Source: Akkermansiaceae bacterium
GTDB taxonomy: Bacteria > Verrucomicrobiota > Verrucomicrobiia > Verrucomicrobiales > Akkermansiaceae
NCBI GenBank assembly: GCA_025363295.1
Contig: JANYEC010000103.1
Location: 20,217 to 84,216, forward strand
Length of the DNA: 64,000 nt
Direction of reading: 5' to 3'
Shown here one piece after another: positions 53,964-63,083 of the stretch. The position numbers and the translations under genes were made by a program. The notes beneath the pieces were generated by a model. It saw only the letters and a program-made list of their open reading frames with translations. It did not search any database and was not told the origin of the DNA. Within the stretch, counting starts at the first letter, position 1, and each line of letters begins with the position of its first letter.

Positions 53964-54575
53964 ATGATGGAACCAGAACAGGACAAGCCACATTCCCCCG
54001 TGACTCCTCTGCCGGATTTATCGCCTCCGCCACCACCGCCGCCGTCGCCATTGAGCATAATGTCCGCGAATCGTCCGGTGCCTCTCGATTCGGAGAAAAC
54101 GAGGGATGGGAAAATGAACACCGCGACTCATGATGACGATGATGCGCAGGTTTCGGGATACGCTCCGTTCAATACCCGGGCCACGGCAGCAGTGATTGAT
54201 TGCATTGTTTCTTCTGGAATCACGATGACTCTAACATGGATGCTCCCGGGGTTTGCTAGCAAGCTTGCGTGGCTCACCGGCATGGCCTATCTGATCGTTC
54301 GCGATTCGCTGCCGTTTCTGGGCGGGCAGAGTATTGGAAAAAAGGCCATGAAGATTAAAGCCGTGACCATGGATGATAAATCCCTATCAGCAAACTGGGA
54401 GGCAGCGGTGCTTCGTAATTTGATCCTCGTCATCCCTCTCATGGGGCTCGTTGAAATTTTCATCCTACTCACCCGCGAGGACAAACCAGAACGCGGTCGC
54501 CGCTTGGGCGATGAGTGGGCGAAGACCAAAGTGATCATCGCACCCGAGTCGGCAAAGGGCGAAATAGCCGACTAA
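53964..54575 (+). CDS. RDD family membrane protein
   Basis: A protein of about 203 residues with a Pro-rich, disordered N-terminus (PDLSPPPPPPPSP). It has an RDD-type domain: FNTRATAAVIDCIV with Arg and Asp in the first helix, GQSIGKKAMKIKAV, and a final helix before a basic tail. Function in the membrane is not known for most members. The frame is open to a GTG at 53913; I placed the start at ATG 53964, which has a purine-rich upstream sequence and fits the normal beginning. Confidence 0.8.
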   Translation: MMEPEQDKPHSPVTPLPDLSPPPPPPPSPLSIMSANRPVPLDSEKTRDGKMNTATHDDDDAQVSGYAPFNTRATAAVIDCIVSSGITMTLTWMLPGFASKLAWLTGMAYLIVRDSLPFLGGQSIGKKAMKIKAVTMDDKSLSANWEAAVLRNLILVIPLMGLVEIFILLTREDKPERGRRLGDEWAKTKVIIAPESAKGEIAD

Positions 54576-54618
54576 TTACCCGCTTTTCAAGTGCGGGTAG
54601 ATTTGTCAGCCTGCGCGC

Positions 54619-55104
54619 ATGGAAAGTTACGAGGTATTGAGAGAAGCACTTCAAAAAACGAGCCCCAAAGCAGTGGCGGCCGAGTTAGGAGTGTCTCTAT
54701 CACTCGTTTACAAGTGGGCGGAACAACCAAGCGAGAACAATGCGGGAAGTAAAAATCCGCTGGACCGTCTTCTTCAAATCATCGAACTGAGTGGGGACAC
54801 GGGGATCGTCGAGTGGCTTTGTAGGCAGCAGTTAGGCCATTTTGTGAGAGACCCCCAAGTGAGTGAAAGGAAGATCGACCATGTGCTGTCCGCCACACAG
54901 GAAATCATTGGCCAGTTTTCTGATTTGTTAGCCCGTATCTCTAACGCGGCGGATGATCACTCGGTGGACGCGAAAGAAGCAGATGAGATCCGGGAAATCT
55001 GGGACAAGCTGAAAAGCTACGCCGAGGGGTTTGTTCGCGCATGTGAAAATGGCGATTTCAAACAGATGTCACTCTCGCCTTCCGTTCGTAAGGCGACTCC
55101 GTAA
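54619..55104 (+). CDS. Phage CII-like regulatory protein
   Basis: A 161-residue protein with an N-terminal helix-turn-helix, SPKAVAAELGVSLSLVYKWAEQP. A helical region follows, with LDRLLQIIELSGDTGIVEWLC, similar to phage regulatory CII-type proteins that occur as chromosomal genes in Verrucomicrobia. It is probably a DNA-binding regulator of unknown target. No other phage gene is beside it. Its stop is 2 bases from the convergent ketosynthase gene. Confidence 0.7.
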   Translation: MESYEVLREALQKTSPKAVAAELGVSLSLVYKWAEQPSENNAGSKNPLDRLLQIIELSGDTGIVEWLCRQQLGHFVRDPQVSERKIDHVLSATQEIIGQFSDLLARISNAADDHSVDAKEADEIREIWDKLKSYAEGFVRACENGDFKQMSLSPSVRKATP

Positions 55105-55106
55105 CC

Positions 55107-56129
55107 TTATGCTAGGGATGTGCCTAACACCAGTCCGGCTGCGTGTTGGTTTCCTCCGGTGGTGGTGACGATCACACGGCCGAAACTCCCGGATTTGAGC
55201 GCCTCCACTGCGGAGATGATTTGTAGTGCTGCGGATGCTCCCATCGCTTCACCGAGAATCGTGCGGGGCGACCAGCGCGGACCCTTCCAATCGCTCCAAG
55301 CCGAGGTTTCCGCTAGATCATAACGGGCGATCCCTGCGCGACCATCGATGAGCAGAGTCTGTCCGTCATCCACCACTCCCAGTCGCTCACGGAGTTCTCT
55401 AGCAGCATCGCTGCGTGAACGGCCTGCATAGCTAACAGGGTCAGGCAAGTGCAGCAGTTGGATCGGACCGTCTCCGGGTTCCAGATAGATCGCTCCCGCG
55501 CCCTCAGCCGGGAGGTAGCGTTTCGAATAGAGGCAAAGTCCCTCCGCGCTCAACCAGTCGATTTCTTCGCTTGCAACGATCAAACAAGCATCAACATCAC
55601 CTCGTTCGATCCACTCGGCGGCGAGATCAATTCCGGTAAAAAATCCGCTGCTATCGGCGATCAAGCTATCATTGGGCGAACTGCTGCCGATCATTGCCGA
55701 GATGTGGCTGGAAGGCGCATTGAAGACGGTTTCAGGAAACAGGATCGGGCTTGCCATCGCTGGATCTGCTAGGGCCTCGCCGAAGAACCGATTGGAATAA
55801 TTCACACAGCCGTTGATCAACGTGAAAATGACGCCCACCCGCAATTCTCCTGCAGCGATGGCAGCCAGCCGCGTTTCGCTAAGCGCTTCCATCACCGCTG
55901 CAGCGGCGAATTTCGAGATTGGGCTGGCGCGGCGGAGTCTGGCAAATTTCGGGGTGGTGGCATTTTCCGCAGGGACACGCAAGACGGGAGTTTGAATCGA
56001 GGTTCCACTCGTAATTCGCTCTAGCAGATATGGGTTCAGGCGCTCGCCCTTTGCCAAAGCATTCATCGTCGCCGCTACGCCCCATCCTGCGGGGGAGACT
56101 GCGCCGCTGCCCGTGATAGTTAGATTCAT
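55107..56129 (-). CDS. Ketosynthase-like protein without catalytic Cys (chain-length-factor-like)
   Basis: A 340-residue thiolase-fold protein related to beta-ketoacyl-ACP synthases but short. At the nucleophile elbow it reads IADSSGFFTG (about 157-166) instead of a TACxSG-type sequence, so the catalytic Cys is missing. The usual histidines are also not seen: IDGRAG stands where HGTGT is expected. It overlaps the active ketosynthase gene by 4 bases. The pair looks like a KS-alpha/chain-length-factor heterodimer as in aryl polyene or type II polyketide systems; this is inference from residues and pairing. Confidence 0.78.
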   Translation of the reverse strand: MNLTITGSGAVSPAGWGVAATMNALAKGERLNPYLLERITSGTSIQTPVLRVPAENATTPKFARLRRASPISKFAAAAVMEALSETRLAAIAAGELRVGVIFTLINGCVNYSNRFFGEALADPAMASPILFPETVFNAPSSHISAMIGSSSPNDSLIADSSGFFTGIDLAAEWIERGDVDACLIVASEEIDWLSAEGLCLYSKRYLPAEGAGAIYLEPGDGPIQLLHLPDPVSYAGRSRSDAARELRERLGVVDDGQTLLIDGRAGIARYDLAETSAWSDWKGPRWSPRTILGEAMGASAALQIISAVEALKSGSFGRVIVTTTGGNQHAAGLVLGTSLA

Positions 56130-57376
56130 ACGGTTTCCTCCTCGCCGAAAATGAGGGTCGCATTTGCGCCGCCGAAGCCGAAGGAATTGGTGAGGACCTT
56201 TTGGACGCGGGCCTTGCGAGGCGCTCTAACGAGATCAAAGGTGCAGACAGGATCGGCTTCACGGACGTTGAGGCTGGCGGGTAGAAATTGCCCTTTCAGC
56301 GCCATCAGACTGATCACGGATTCCACCGCACCTGCCCCACCTAGCAAGTGGCCGATCGCGGATTTGGTGGAGCTGACTTTGATTTCTCCCACAGATTCGC
56401 CCGCCCAACGTTGGATTGCATTGCCTTCCGCAACGTCGTTAAGCGGGGTGCCAGTGCCGTGGGAATTGATGTAGTTGATTTGTTCTGGAGCGAGATTTGC
56501 GAGGGTGCAGGCGGCCCGCATGGTCACGAGTGCGGCATCACCGAGAGGGTGGGGTTGCGTGAGATGATGGACGTCGGTGGCCGCGCCGTAACCCAGGATT
56601 TCTGCGATCACTTTTGCACCTCGTGCTTTCGCCGAAATTCGTGATTCCACGATGACGAATCCCGCACCTTCGCCTAACGCAAGTCCGTCGCGTGCGGCAT
56701 CGAAGGGGCGGGGGATGCCGGACGGGCTGAGCGCTTGGAGGGCATCGAAACCCGCGAAAACGAGTTGGCACAGTGCATCGTAGCCGCCTGCTAGAACGAT
56801 TTCCGCGCGACCCGAGCGGACAAGATGGAACGCGTGGCCGATTGCGTTTGCGCCAGAGGCACAGGCGTTAGAAACGATCCGCATCGGTCCGTGGACGCCG
56901 AGGGCACGGGCCATGTCGGTCATCTGTCTCTGGGCCTGATAGGTCTCTACACGTTGGAGTTGAGAATGTCGTCGTGAGGGATGGGCGAGTGCTTGTTTGA
57001 AATATTCCTCGCCGATGGGCATGGCCGCTGCGGAGGTGCCGATGATGATGGGCATTTCTCCACCTGATAGACCAGCCTCTGCCAATGCCTCGCGTGCAGC
57101 GAGCAAGGCCAAGCGGGTGCCACGATCCATGCGTTCCCAATTTTTGCGTGATATTCCTAAATCGGGTGCGGCATCGGGCAAATCGACTTGGCCCGCCGTA
57201 CCGACACGCTGTCGGGAAACATCGAAGAGTGTCACCGGGGAAAGCGCCATTCGCCCGGCTTGGAAACCCGCGGAGTTTTCCGCCCAATCTCGGCCCATCG
57301 GCGAGACGATTCCCGCGCCGGTCACCACCACGGAGCGGGGATTTCGAGGAAACGGGGAGTCGGAGGAGTAGGCCAC
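56126..57376 (-). CDS. Beta-ketoacyl-ACP synthase II-type (catalytic subunit)
   Basis: A 416-residue condensing enzyme with the full catalytic triad: Cys 172 in SNACASGANA, His 306 in NSHGTGT and His 343 in KSAIGHLLGGAG. It extends acyl-ACP by two carbons. It is the first gene of a two-gene unit with the Cys-less partner, and is divergent from the acyl ligase gene with only 74 bases between starts. It may be one half of a specialised polyene or polyketide system rather than the housekeeping FabF. Confidence 0.9.
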   Translation of the reverse strand: MAYSSDSPFPRNPRSVVVTGAGIVSPMGRDWAENSAGFQAGRMALSPVTLFDVSRQRVGTAGQVDLPDAAPDLGISRKNWERMDRGTRLALLAAREALAEAGLSGGEMPIIIGTSAAAMPIGEEYFKQALAHPSRRHSQLQRVETYQAQRQMTDMARALGVHGPMRIVSNACASGANAIGHAFHLVRSGRAEIVLAGGYDALCQLVFAGFDALQALSPSGIPRPFDAARDGLALGEGAGFVIVESRISAKARGAKVIAEILGYGAATDVHHLTQPHPLGDAALVTMRAACTLANLAPEQINYINSHGTGTPLNDVAEGNAIQRWAGESVGEIKVSSTKSAIGHLLGGAGAVESVISLMALKGQFLPASLNVREADPVCTFDLVRAPRKARVQKVLTNSFGFGGANATLIFGEEETV

Positions 57377-57450
57377 GGGAAAAAACGGGATCAGATAAGG
57401 CTGGTCAGAGCGGGGTTCAGGTAGCTAGGCAGGCATGCGCACCTTGTCAA

Positions 57451-58641
57451 ATGCCGTATCATCGTTGGTTAGATATCTCCCGCCGCTATGCCGTCCGTCC
57501 TGCGATTTTCGAGGGTGGAAAAGCTGTGACGTTTGCGGACCTCAACGCCGGCCTCGCGTTGCTCCCGCAGGCCGTTTCGCCGGTGATCGCCCGCAGTGGA
57601 AGCGTGGATTTTTTTCTCCAAATTCTCCGGGCATGGCGTGACGGACAAGCGGTGATTCCCGTAGAGCGCGATGCTCCAGAGCCACAACTCGAGCACGCGC
57701 CTCCCGCCGGAACTCGGCTTGTCAAATACACCCCTGGGGCCAGCGGCATCCCGCGAGGGATTTTTTTCAATGGAGACCAAGTCGCGGCTGACGGCGATCG
57801 TATCGTAACCGCGATGGGCTTAACCCCGGACGTTCCGAACCTCGGAGTGATTTCGTTAGCGCATTCTTACGGATTCTCAAATGTCGTATTGCCGCTGCTG
57901 CTGCATGGTGTGCCGGTGCATCTTGCGCCGGTGCCATTTCCGCGAGTGGTTGAGGAGATTTTCAAATGCCATGCTTCTCTCGTTTTACCCGCAGTGCCCT
58001 CCATGTGGCGCGCATGGCATCGTGCGGGGATCCTAATCGGAGCACCTGTTAGGCTTGCTCTGTCGGCCGGTGCACCGCTGGCGCTCGCATTGGAGGCGGA
58101 TGTGTTCACCGCATCTAGATTGAAAATTCACAATTTCTACGGTGCTAGCGAGTGCGGCGGAATTTCGTTAGATGGCAGCGAAACACCGCAGGAATCCGCC
58201 GCCGACGTGGGCACTCCGTTACCGGGCGTGGCGGTATCTATCAGTGAAGGTGGACGCATTGTGGTGAAGAGTGATGGCGTGGCGATCGGTTATGATGAGA
58301 CGCGTGAGGATGATCGCTTGGGAGATCAAATCTATCAAACTCGCGACCTCGGATTTTTTGACGGCAGGGGACGACTCCATCTCACCGGCACTCTCGGCGG
58401 TGCTATCAACGTCGCCGGGCGAAAAATCAGCCCCGCTAAAGTAGAAGCCTCCATTCTCTCGACCGGGCTGGTGGAGCGAGTGAGGGTATTCGGCACCTCA
58501 AGCAGCGATCCCGAGCGGTTCGAAGAAATTTCAGCCGAGGTAAAAATAAAGCAGGGAGTGACGCTTGAGTCTCTCAAGCAAGCCGCAGCGGGAGTGTTGC
58601 AAAACTGGGAGACGCCGCGCCAGTGGAAAATTGAACCGTAG
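57451..58641 (+). CDS. Short AMP-binding acyl ligase-like protein
   Basis: A protein of 396 residues from the ATG at 57451. The phosphate-binding motif reads YTPGASGIPRG, an altered form of YTSGSTGxPKG in which the Lys is Arg. The later motifs NFYGASECGG, TRDLG and GRKISPAKVE are conserved. It ends at PRQWKIEP, just before the place where the A10 lysine (TxxGKxxR) would be, so adenylation ability is doubtful. It is divergent from the ketosynthase pair and may supply, or only bind, a starter acid. Confidence 0.8.
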   Translation: MPYHRWLDISRRYAVRPAIFEGGKAVTFADLNAGLALLPQAVSPVIARSGSVDFFLQILRAWRDGQAVIPVERDAPEPQLEHAPPAGTRLVKYTPGASGIPRGIFFNGDQVAADGDRIVTAMGLTPDVPNLGVISLAHSYGFSNVVLPLLLHGVPVHLAPVPFPRVVEEIFKCHASLVLPAVPSMWRAWHRAGILIGAPVRLALSAGAPLALALEADVFTASRLKIHNFYGASECGGISLDGSETPQESAADVGTPLPGVAVSISEGGRIVVKSDGVAIGYDETREDDRLGDQIYQTRDLGFFDGRGRLHLTGTLGGAINVAGRKISPAKVEASILSTGLVERVRVFGTSSSDPERFEEISAEVKIKQGVTLESLKQAAAGVLQNWETPRQWKIEP

Positions 58642-58798
58642 CATTTGCGTTTAACATCCGCGTATCACGTCGCCGGCCCCATAAGTCGAAAAAGCCAACC
58701 TTGATCTCTTAATGACGGGCTGAAGCGGCTGGAAGTGGTTTGCGGGAGTTGTGGGTGGCAGGTGTTGCCGGTTGGCTTAAGTTGTGTAGAATCGCCGC

Positions 58799-59581
58799 GT
58801 GGCGGGTTTTTCATTAACATTTCTCGGGACGGGAACCTCGGTGGGGGTGCCGGTGATTGGTTGCGATTGCGGGGTTTGCCGTTCAGATGACCCAAGGAAC
58901 AAGCGTTTCCGCTCGTCGGCGGTGGTGAGGGCGGGGGGCTTTACTCTGTTAGTGGATTCGGGGCCCGACCTGCGGATGCAAGCGCTACGCGAGGGATTGC
59001 GGGAGATCGATGCGGTGATTTACACCCACGCGCATCTGGATCACGTGGCGGGATTTGATGAACTGAGGGCATTTTGTTGGAAAAAACACGCACCGCTGCC
59101 GCTGCATGCGACGGAGGGTTGCATGGCGACGCTGGTGAAGATGTATGGCTGGGCGTTTGCTCCTGAGGCCTTCGCGTCGGGTTACGTACGACCAGACGCA
59201 AGGATCATCTATGGGCCTTTCCGTTATGGTGATCTGGTAGTAACACCGCTGCCAGTGGTGCATGCTTCAGTGGAGACGATCGGGTTTCTCTTTGAGTATC
59301 GTGACGGGCCGAAACTGGCCTACATTTCCGACGTGAAGCAAATCCCGGATGACACCATGCACTTGATCCAAGGGGTAGATGTTTTAATAATCGACGCGTT
59401 GCGGAGGGCGGAGCACTCGACGCATTTTTCGCTGGCTGAGGCGGTGGAAGCGGTGGGAAAATCGAACGCAAAAGAGGCTTGGTTGACGCATTTGACGCAT
59501 GAGTTTGATACGGAAACCTTAGAGGCGCAGCTACCTGAAAACATCCATGTGGCGTGGGACGGGCTGCGGATTTCACTCTGA
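58799..59581 (+). CDS. PhnP-like metallo-beta-lactamase-fold phosphodiesterase
   Basis: A 260-residue hydrolase. It starts at GTG with LTFLGTGTSVGVPVIGCDCGVC, where the Cys pair is the structural zinc site of PhnP-type enzymes. The metal site is THAHLDH (residues about 76-82) with later His and Asp (VVHASVE, YISDVKQ). PhnP proper cleaves cyclic ribose phosphates in phosphonate breakdown, but no phn genes are near, so the substrate is open. Confidence 0.88.
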   Translation: MAGFSLTFLGTGTSVGVPVIGCDCGVCRSDDPRNKRFRSSAVVRAGGFTLLVDSGPDLRMQALREGLREIDAVIYTHAHLDHVAGFDELRAFCWKKHAPLPLHATEGCMATLVKMYGWAFAPEAFASGYVRPDARIIYGPFRYGDLVVTPLPVVHASVETIGFLFEYRDGPKLAYISDVKQIPDDTMHLIQGVDVLIIDALRRAEHSTHFSLAEAVEAVGKSNAKEAWLTHLTHEFDTETLEAQLPENIHVAWDGLRISL

Positions 59582-59630
59582 AGGAACGGTCGGTCTTGCA
59601 TGGCGGGACCATCCGGGCATGCTCACTGAA

Positions 59631-61232
59631 ATGAAATTTGTGGCATTGATTTGGCTTGGGCTCACGGCATCCCTCTGTGCGGCTCCGACTCCGGAATCGG
59701 TGGCGATTTTATACAATTCCACGCAGCCGGAATCTAAGCAGCTAGCGGAGATCTATCGCGAAGCTCGGGGGATTCCGTTAGAAAATGTGATCGCCCTGGA
59801 TATGCCACAAAAGGCGGATGTTTCGCGGGAAGAATTTGACCAAACAATTTTAAAACCGCTGCGCGATCAATTCGAGTTTCGCTCATGGTGGAAGCGGGGA
59901 AAAGACAGTGAGGGCCTCCTTCTTCCCATTGTAAATAAAATCCGTGTGCTGGTGCTAATGCGCGGGGTGCCGCTGCGTATCCAGCAGACACCCAATCCTC
60001 CCGCACCATCGACCACACCAAACACTCCACCTCCGCCGCAGGATCCGATCCAGGGGCATGATGAGGCATCGGTGGATTCTGAGCTGGCGATGTTTGGCGT
60101 CGAGGGCTTGCCAATGAAGGGCGTTTTGCAGAATAAGTTCTATCAAAGTGAAAAATCTATCAAAGATGTGAATCTACCATTTCTCGTTTTAACAGCGAGA
60201 ATCGATGCCGCGAGCTTAGCGACCTGCGAGAGAATGATTCGTGATGCCATCGAGGCTGAAAAAACTGGCTTGTGGGGCCGGGCATACGTGGACATCGCTA
60301 ACAAGTTTCCACTCGGCGACAAGTGGTTAGAGGATGTCGTAAAGGAGAACGACAATGCGGGTATTCCCACCGTGGTGGATCGCTTTAACGACACCCTGCC
60401 GAAAAACTATCCGATGACGGATGCTTCGATCTATTATGGTTGGTATGATTCGGATGTGAGCGGACCGTTTTTGAACAGCAGCTTCCACTTTCGCAAAGGC
60501 GCGGTGGCGATGCATCTCCACTCGTTCAGCGCCATGCAGCTAGTCAATCCTAACAAAAACTGGAGTGCGGCGTTATTGGAGAGAGGCGCCGCCGCGACCG
60601 TTGGAAATGTTTATGAGCCTTACTTGCACTTGACGCATGACTTCAGCATTATCCAAAAACGTTTGTTAGCGGGTGATACATGGGTGGAGGCTTGTTGGGC
60701 GGCGATGCCGGTCGTATCATGGCAAGGTGTCGTCCTGGGAGATCCGCTTTATCGTCCATTCAGGCACCTCGATGGGAGCGGGGAGAAAAAGGATTCTGAT
60801 ATTGAATACCGGGCATTGAGAGCATCCATCTTACAATGGGCCACTCAGCCAGCCGAGCGGCAAGCGCAGTTAAAGAAGGCATCCGAACGGATGAAAAGCG
60901 GAGTTATCACTGAGGCTCTGGGATTCGATAATATCAAAAATGGCAAAGCGGCAGAAGCTGCGCAGGCGTTTCGCCGTGCCAAAGATTATTATGTGAAAAC
61001 GGAGGATAAGCTGCGGCAGGATTTTAATCTCATCACCTTAGATCGGGTTTCTAACCGAAAGGATCTGGCCATCAGAGGGCTGCGCGACGCGCAAATTCGT
61101 TATGGCCCGCTCCCGGAATCCGCAGCATTGCAAGCTTGGCTAGATATACTCGATCCTCCTCCTCCACCGCCTGCAGACCCTAACAAAGTTCAGTCGGTGG
61201 AAAAACATGAAACTAAAAAGATCGTAAAATGA
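59631..61232 (+). CDS. TIGR03790 family exported protein
   Basis: A 533-residue exported protein with the signal peptide MKFVALIWLGLTASLCAA. It matches the TIGR03790 pattern: SVAILYNSTQPESKQLAEIYREARGIP near the start, VLVLMRGVPLRI, and the glycine-rich late motif RGAAATVGNVYEPYL. A Pro-rich insert lies at about 125-145, and a helical tail of about 150 residues resembles TPR. Its function is unknown. The ATG at 59631 is used; one at 59619 would add four residues. It overlaps the next gene by 4 bases. Confidence 0.85.
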   Translation: MKFVALIWLGLTASLCAAPTPESVAILYNSTQPESKQLAEIYREARGIPLENVIALDMPQKADVSREEFDQTILKPLRDQFEFRSWWKRGKDSEGLLLPIVNKIRVLVLMRGVPLRIQQTPNPPAPSTTPNTPPPPQDPIQGHDEASVDSELAMFGVEGLPMKGVLQNKFYQSEKSIKDVNLPFLVLTARIDAASLATCERMIRDAIEAEKTGLWGRAYVDIANKFPLGDKWLEDVVKENDNAGIPTVVDRFNDTLPKNYPMTDASIYYGWYDSDVSGPFLNSSFHFRKGAVAMHLHSFSAMQLVNPNKNWSAALLERGAAATVGNVYEPYLHLTHDFSIIQKRLLAGDTWVEACWAAMPVVSWQGVVLGDPLYRPFRHLDGSGEKKDSDIEYRALRASILQWATQPAERQAQLKKASERMKSGVITEALGFDNIKNGKAAEAAQAFRRAKDYYVKTEDKLRQDFNLITLDRVSNRKDLAIRGLRDAQIRYGPLPESAALQAWLDILDPPPPPPADPNKVQSVEKHETKKIVK

Positions 61233-62602
61233 CTTACGGATTTTTGCTAGAATCGATTTGGCACCCTCCTTTGGCATTTGCCGAAACCTCTGCGGAGGTC
61301 CTGCCAGCGGAACTCGAACTTCAGGCTCTGTGGTTTTCCGGGGCTTTCGGGCGGGAGTTTCGAACGACCGCAGGAAAAAAAGTTAGAATTGTTCAGTTTG
61401 GTGAATGGAATCGCGGTGCGGGCCCGGACTTCAGCCTAGCCGCAGTCGAGATCGATGGAGAATTGCGAACTGGTCCGTTAGAATTGGACCCCACGGCTGC
61501 GGACTGGGAAGCCCACGGACATGCGACGAACCCGGCGTTTCAAGAAGTTATACTGCATGTGATTTTTCGCTCCGATGCGCGCCGAATATTCACCCGAACT
61601 CTGGATCATCGGGAAGTCCCGCAGGTGATCATTTCAGATATGCAATTATCGGATGCCCTCAACCGACCGCCGCGTGAGGTAGCGATTGCTCATCCCGGCC
61701 GTTGCGTTTTTCCGTTGAAAGGTCTGCCCGCTGGGGCTGTCGAGCGCTTACTAACAGAAGCGGCGACTTTGCGTGCCGCTAACAAAGCGTCCCGGTTTTT
61801 GAAAACAGTCGATGCCCACGGGCGAGATGCAGCGCTGTTTCAAGTCACTGCGGAGACCTTAGGCTATCGGGGGAACTCACTGCCGATGCGCCTACTCGCC
61901 CAACGCGCTCCACTCGGCTTGCTCAAGGCAGAGCCTGCTGCGGCGGAAGCGATTCTTTTCGGGACGGCAGGATTTCTAACATCAGAAATGCATCATCTGG
62001 TTCCCCAAGATACTCGCGACTATTTGCGTGACCTGTGGGATACTTGGTGGAAAAACCGCTCGCGTTTCGAAGTCTCGGCGGACCGGGGCATTCCGTGGAA
62101 AACCCACGGTCAGCGTCCTGCGAATCACCCGCATCGGCGAGTGGGTGCCTTGGCAGCGCTGGCGAAGGTTTGGCCACAGTATCGCAAGCTGGCACTGGCG
62201 AGGCCCTTTCACGCAAAGCCTCTGATTGATTTCCTGCAAACACTCGAACACGAATTCTGGCTTCACCATCACACACTTACCTCGGCTGCATCCGTGCAGC
62301 GCGTGGCACTATTTGGGAGGACTCAGGCGCTAGAATTGATTGCTAACCACCTTGCGCCGCTGGCCATGCATGAGGATGGCATGACGTATGGTTCTTATTT
62401 TAAACTGCGTAATTCCGTGGCTAATGAAAAAGTAAAACGCTGCTCACTCCGACTTTTTGGCTCATCAAAAGCCGCTCAGCCATGGTTACGCAGGGTCTGT
62501 CATCATCAGGCATTACTCCAAATCTATCATGATTTTTGTCTCGAGGATTTTTCCGAATGCCAAGATTGCCCGTTTCCCGAACAGCTCGCACAGTGGAAAT
62601 AA
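61229..62602 (+). CDS. DUF2851 family protein
   Basis: A 457-residue protein with the DUF2851 signature: LQALWFSGAFGREFRTTAGKKVRIVQFGEWNRGAGPDFSLA at the start and GPLELDPTAADWEAHGH, where acidic residues and a His cluster suggest a metal site. The C-terminal CQDCPF after a helical region is also typical. The family occurs widely in Bacteroidetes and Verrucomicrobia and has no assigned activity. It is coupled to the TIGR03790 gene. Confidence 0.88.
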   Translation: MTYGFLLESIWHPPLAFAETSAEVLPAELELQALWFSGAFGREFRTTAGKKVRIVQFGEWNRGAGPDFSLAAVEIDGELRTGPLELDPTAADWEAHGHATNPAFQEVILHVIFRSDARRIFTRTLDHREVPQVIISDMQLSDALNRPPREVAIAHPGRCVFPLKGLPAGAVERLLTEAATLRAANKASRFLKTVDAHGRDAALFQVTAETLGYRGNSLPMRLLAQRAPLGLLKAEPAAAEAILFGTAGFLTSEMHHLVPQDTRDYLRDLWDTWWKNRSRFEVSADRGIPWKTHGQRPANHPHRRVGALAALAKVWPQYRKLALARPFHAKPLIDFLQTLEHEFWLHHHTLTSAASVQRVALFGRTQALELIANHLAPLAMHEDGMTYGSYFKLRNSVANEKVKRCSLRLFGSSKAAQPWLRRVCHHQALLQIYHDFCLEDFSECQDCPFPEQLAQWK

Positions 62603-62612
62603 CAGAAAGCTT

Positions 62613-62813
62613 ATGAAAATTCATCTTAACGGGCAAGCCCATGAAATCAGTAGCCCAATCACTGTGACTGAATTACTGGAATCTCTCGACCTAGGTGGAA
62701 AGCCAGTCGTCGTTGAACTGAACGAGAGTGCGGTTTTTCCCCGGGATTATCCGCAGACCCTGGTTGACGACGGAGCACAGGTGGAAATCGTCGCGCTGGC
62801 CGCCGGAGGCTGA
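62613..62813 (+). CDS. thiS: Sulfur carrier protein ThiS
   Basis: A 66-residue ubiquitin-like carrier that receives sulfur at its C-terminal Gly-Gly for thiazole synthesis. The sequence ends IVALAAGG, and VTELLESLDLGGKPVVVELNESAVFPRDY is the usual ThiS pattern. The start is ATG 62613, 10 bases after the DUF2851 stop. thiG and thiF are not in the window. Confidence 0.93.
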   Translation: MKIHLNGQAHEISSPITVTELLESLDLGGKPVVVELNESAVFPRDYPQTLVDDGAQVEIVALAAGG

Positions 62814-62933
62814 TGCCCATCGGAAGTCCTAAATTTTTCGGTTTAAGGGTGTTTTTCGGGCAACAGAGGATTTTTCCCTTGCCACAAGACGTTGCGGAAT
62901 CCCATGGTCCGCCCGCGTCCGAAAGGAAGCAAA

Positions 62934-63008
62934 TCCGGCGTAGCTCAGCGGCAGAGCGGGTGACTGTTAATCACTAGGTCCTAGGTTCGATCCCTAGCGC
63001 CGGAGCCA
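62934..63008 (+). tRNA. tRNA-Asn (GTT)
   Basis: The sequence folds as a cloverleaf: acceptor stem TCCGGCG with CGCCGGA, D-arm AGCTCAGCGGCAGAGC and anticodon loop CTGTTAA with GTT at 62966-62968. The T-arm is CTAGGTTCGATCCCTAG. The discriminator G and an encoded CCA (63006-63008) follow. An integrase remnant begins 75 bases downstream, so the 3' end was probably used as an attachment site. Confidence 0.97.
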
Positions 63009-63083
63009 TTTTTTCATTGAATTTGCGTTGGTTTTTGTTCGATTGGTTTTGCGCATTGTGGCACTTGGTGGCAACAATTCAGT

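Noticed and set aside
58693..58777. 8-base inverted repeat AGCCAACC / GGTTGGCT before the PhnP-like gene
   Set aside because: Short arms with a 69-base gap are expected by chance at this length.
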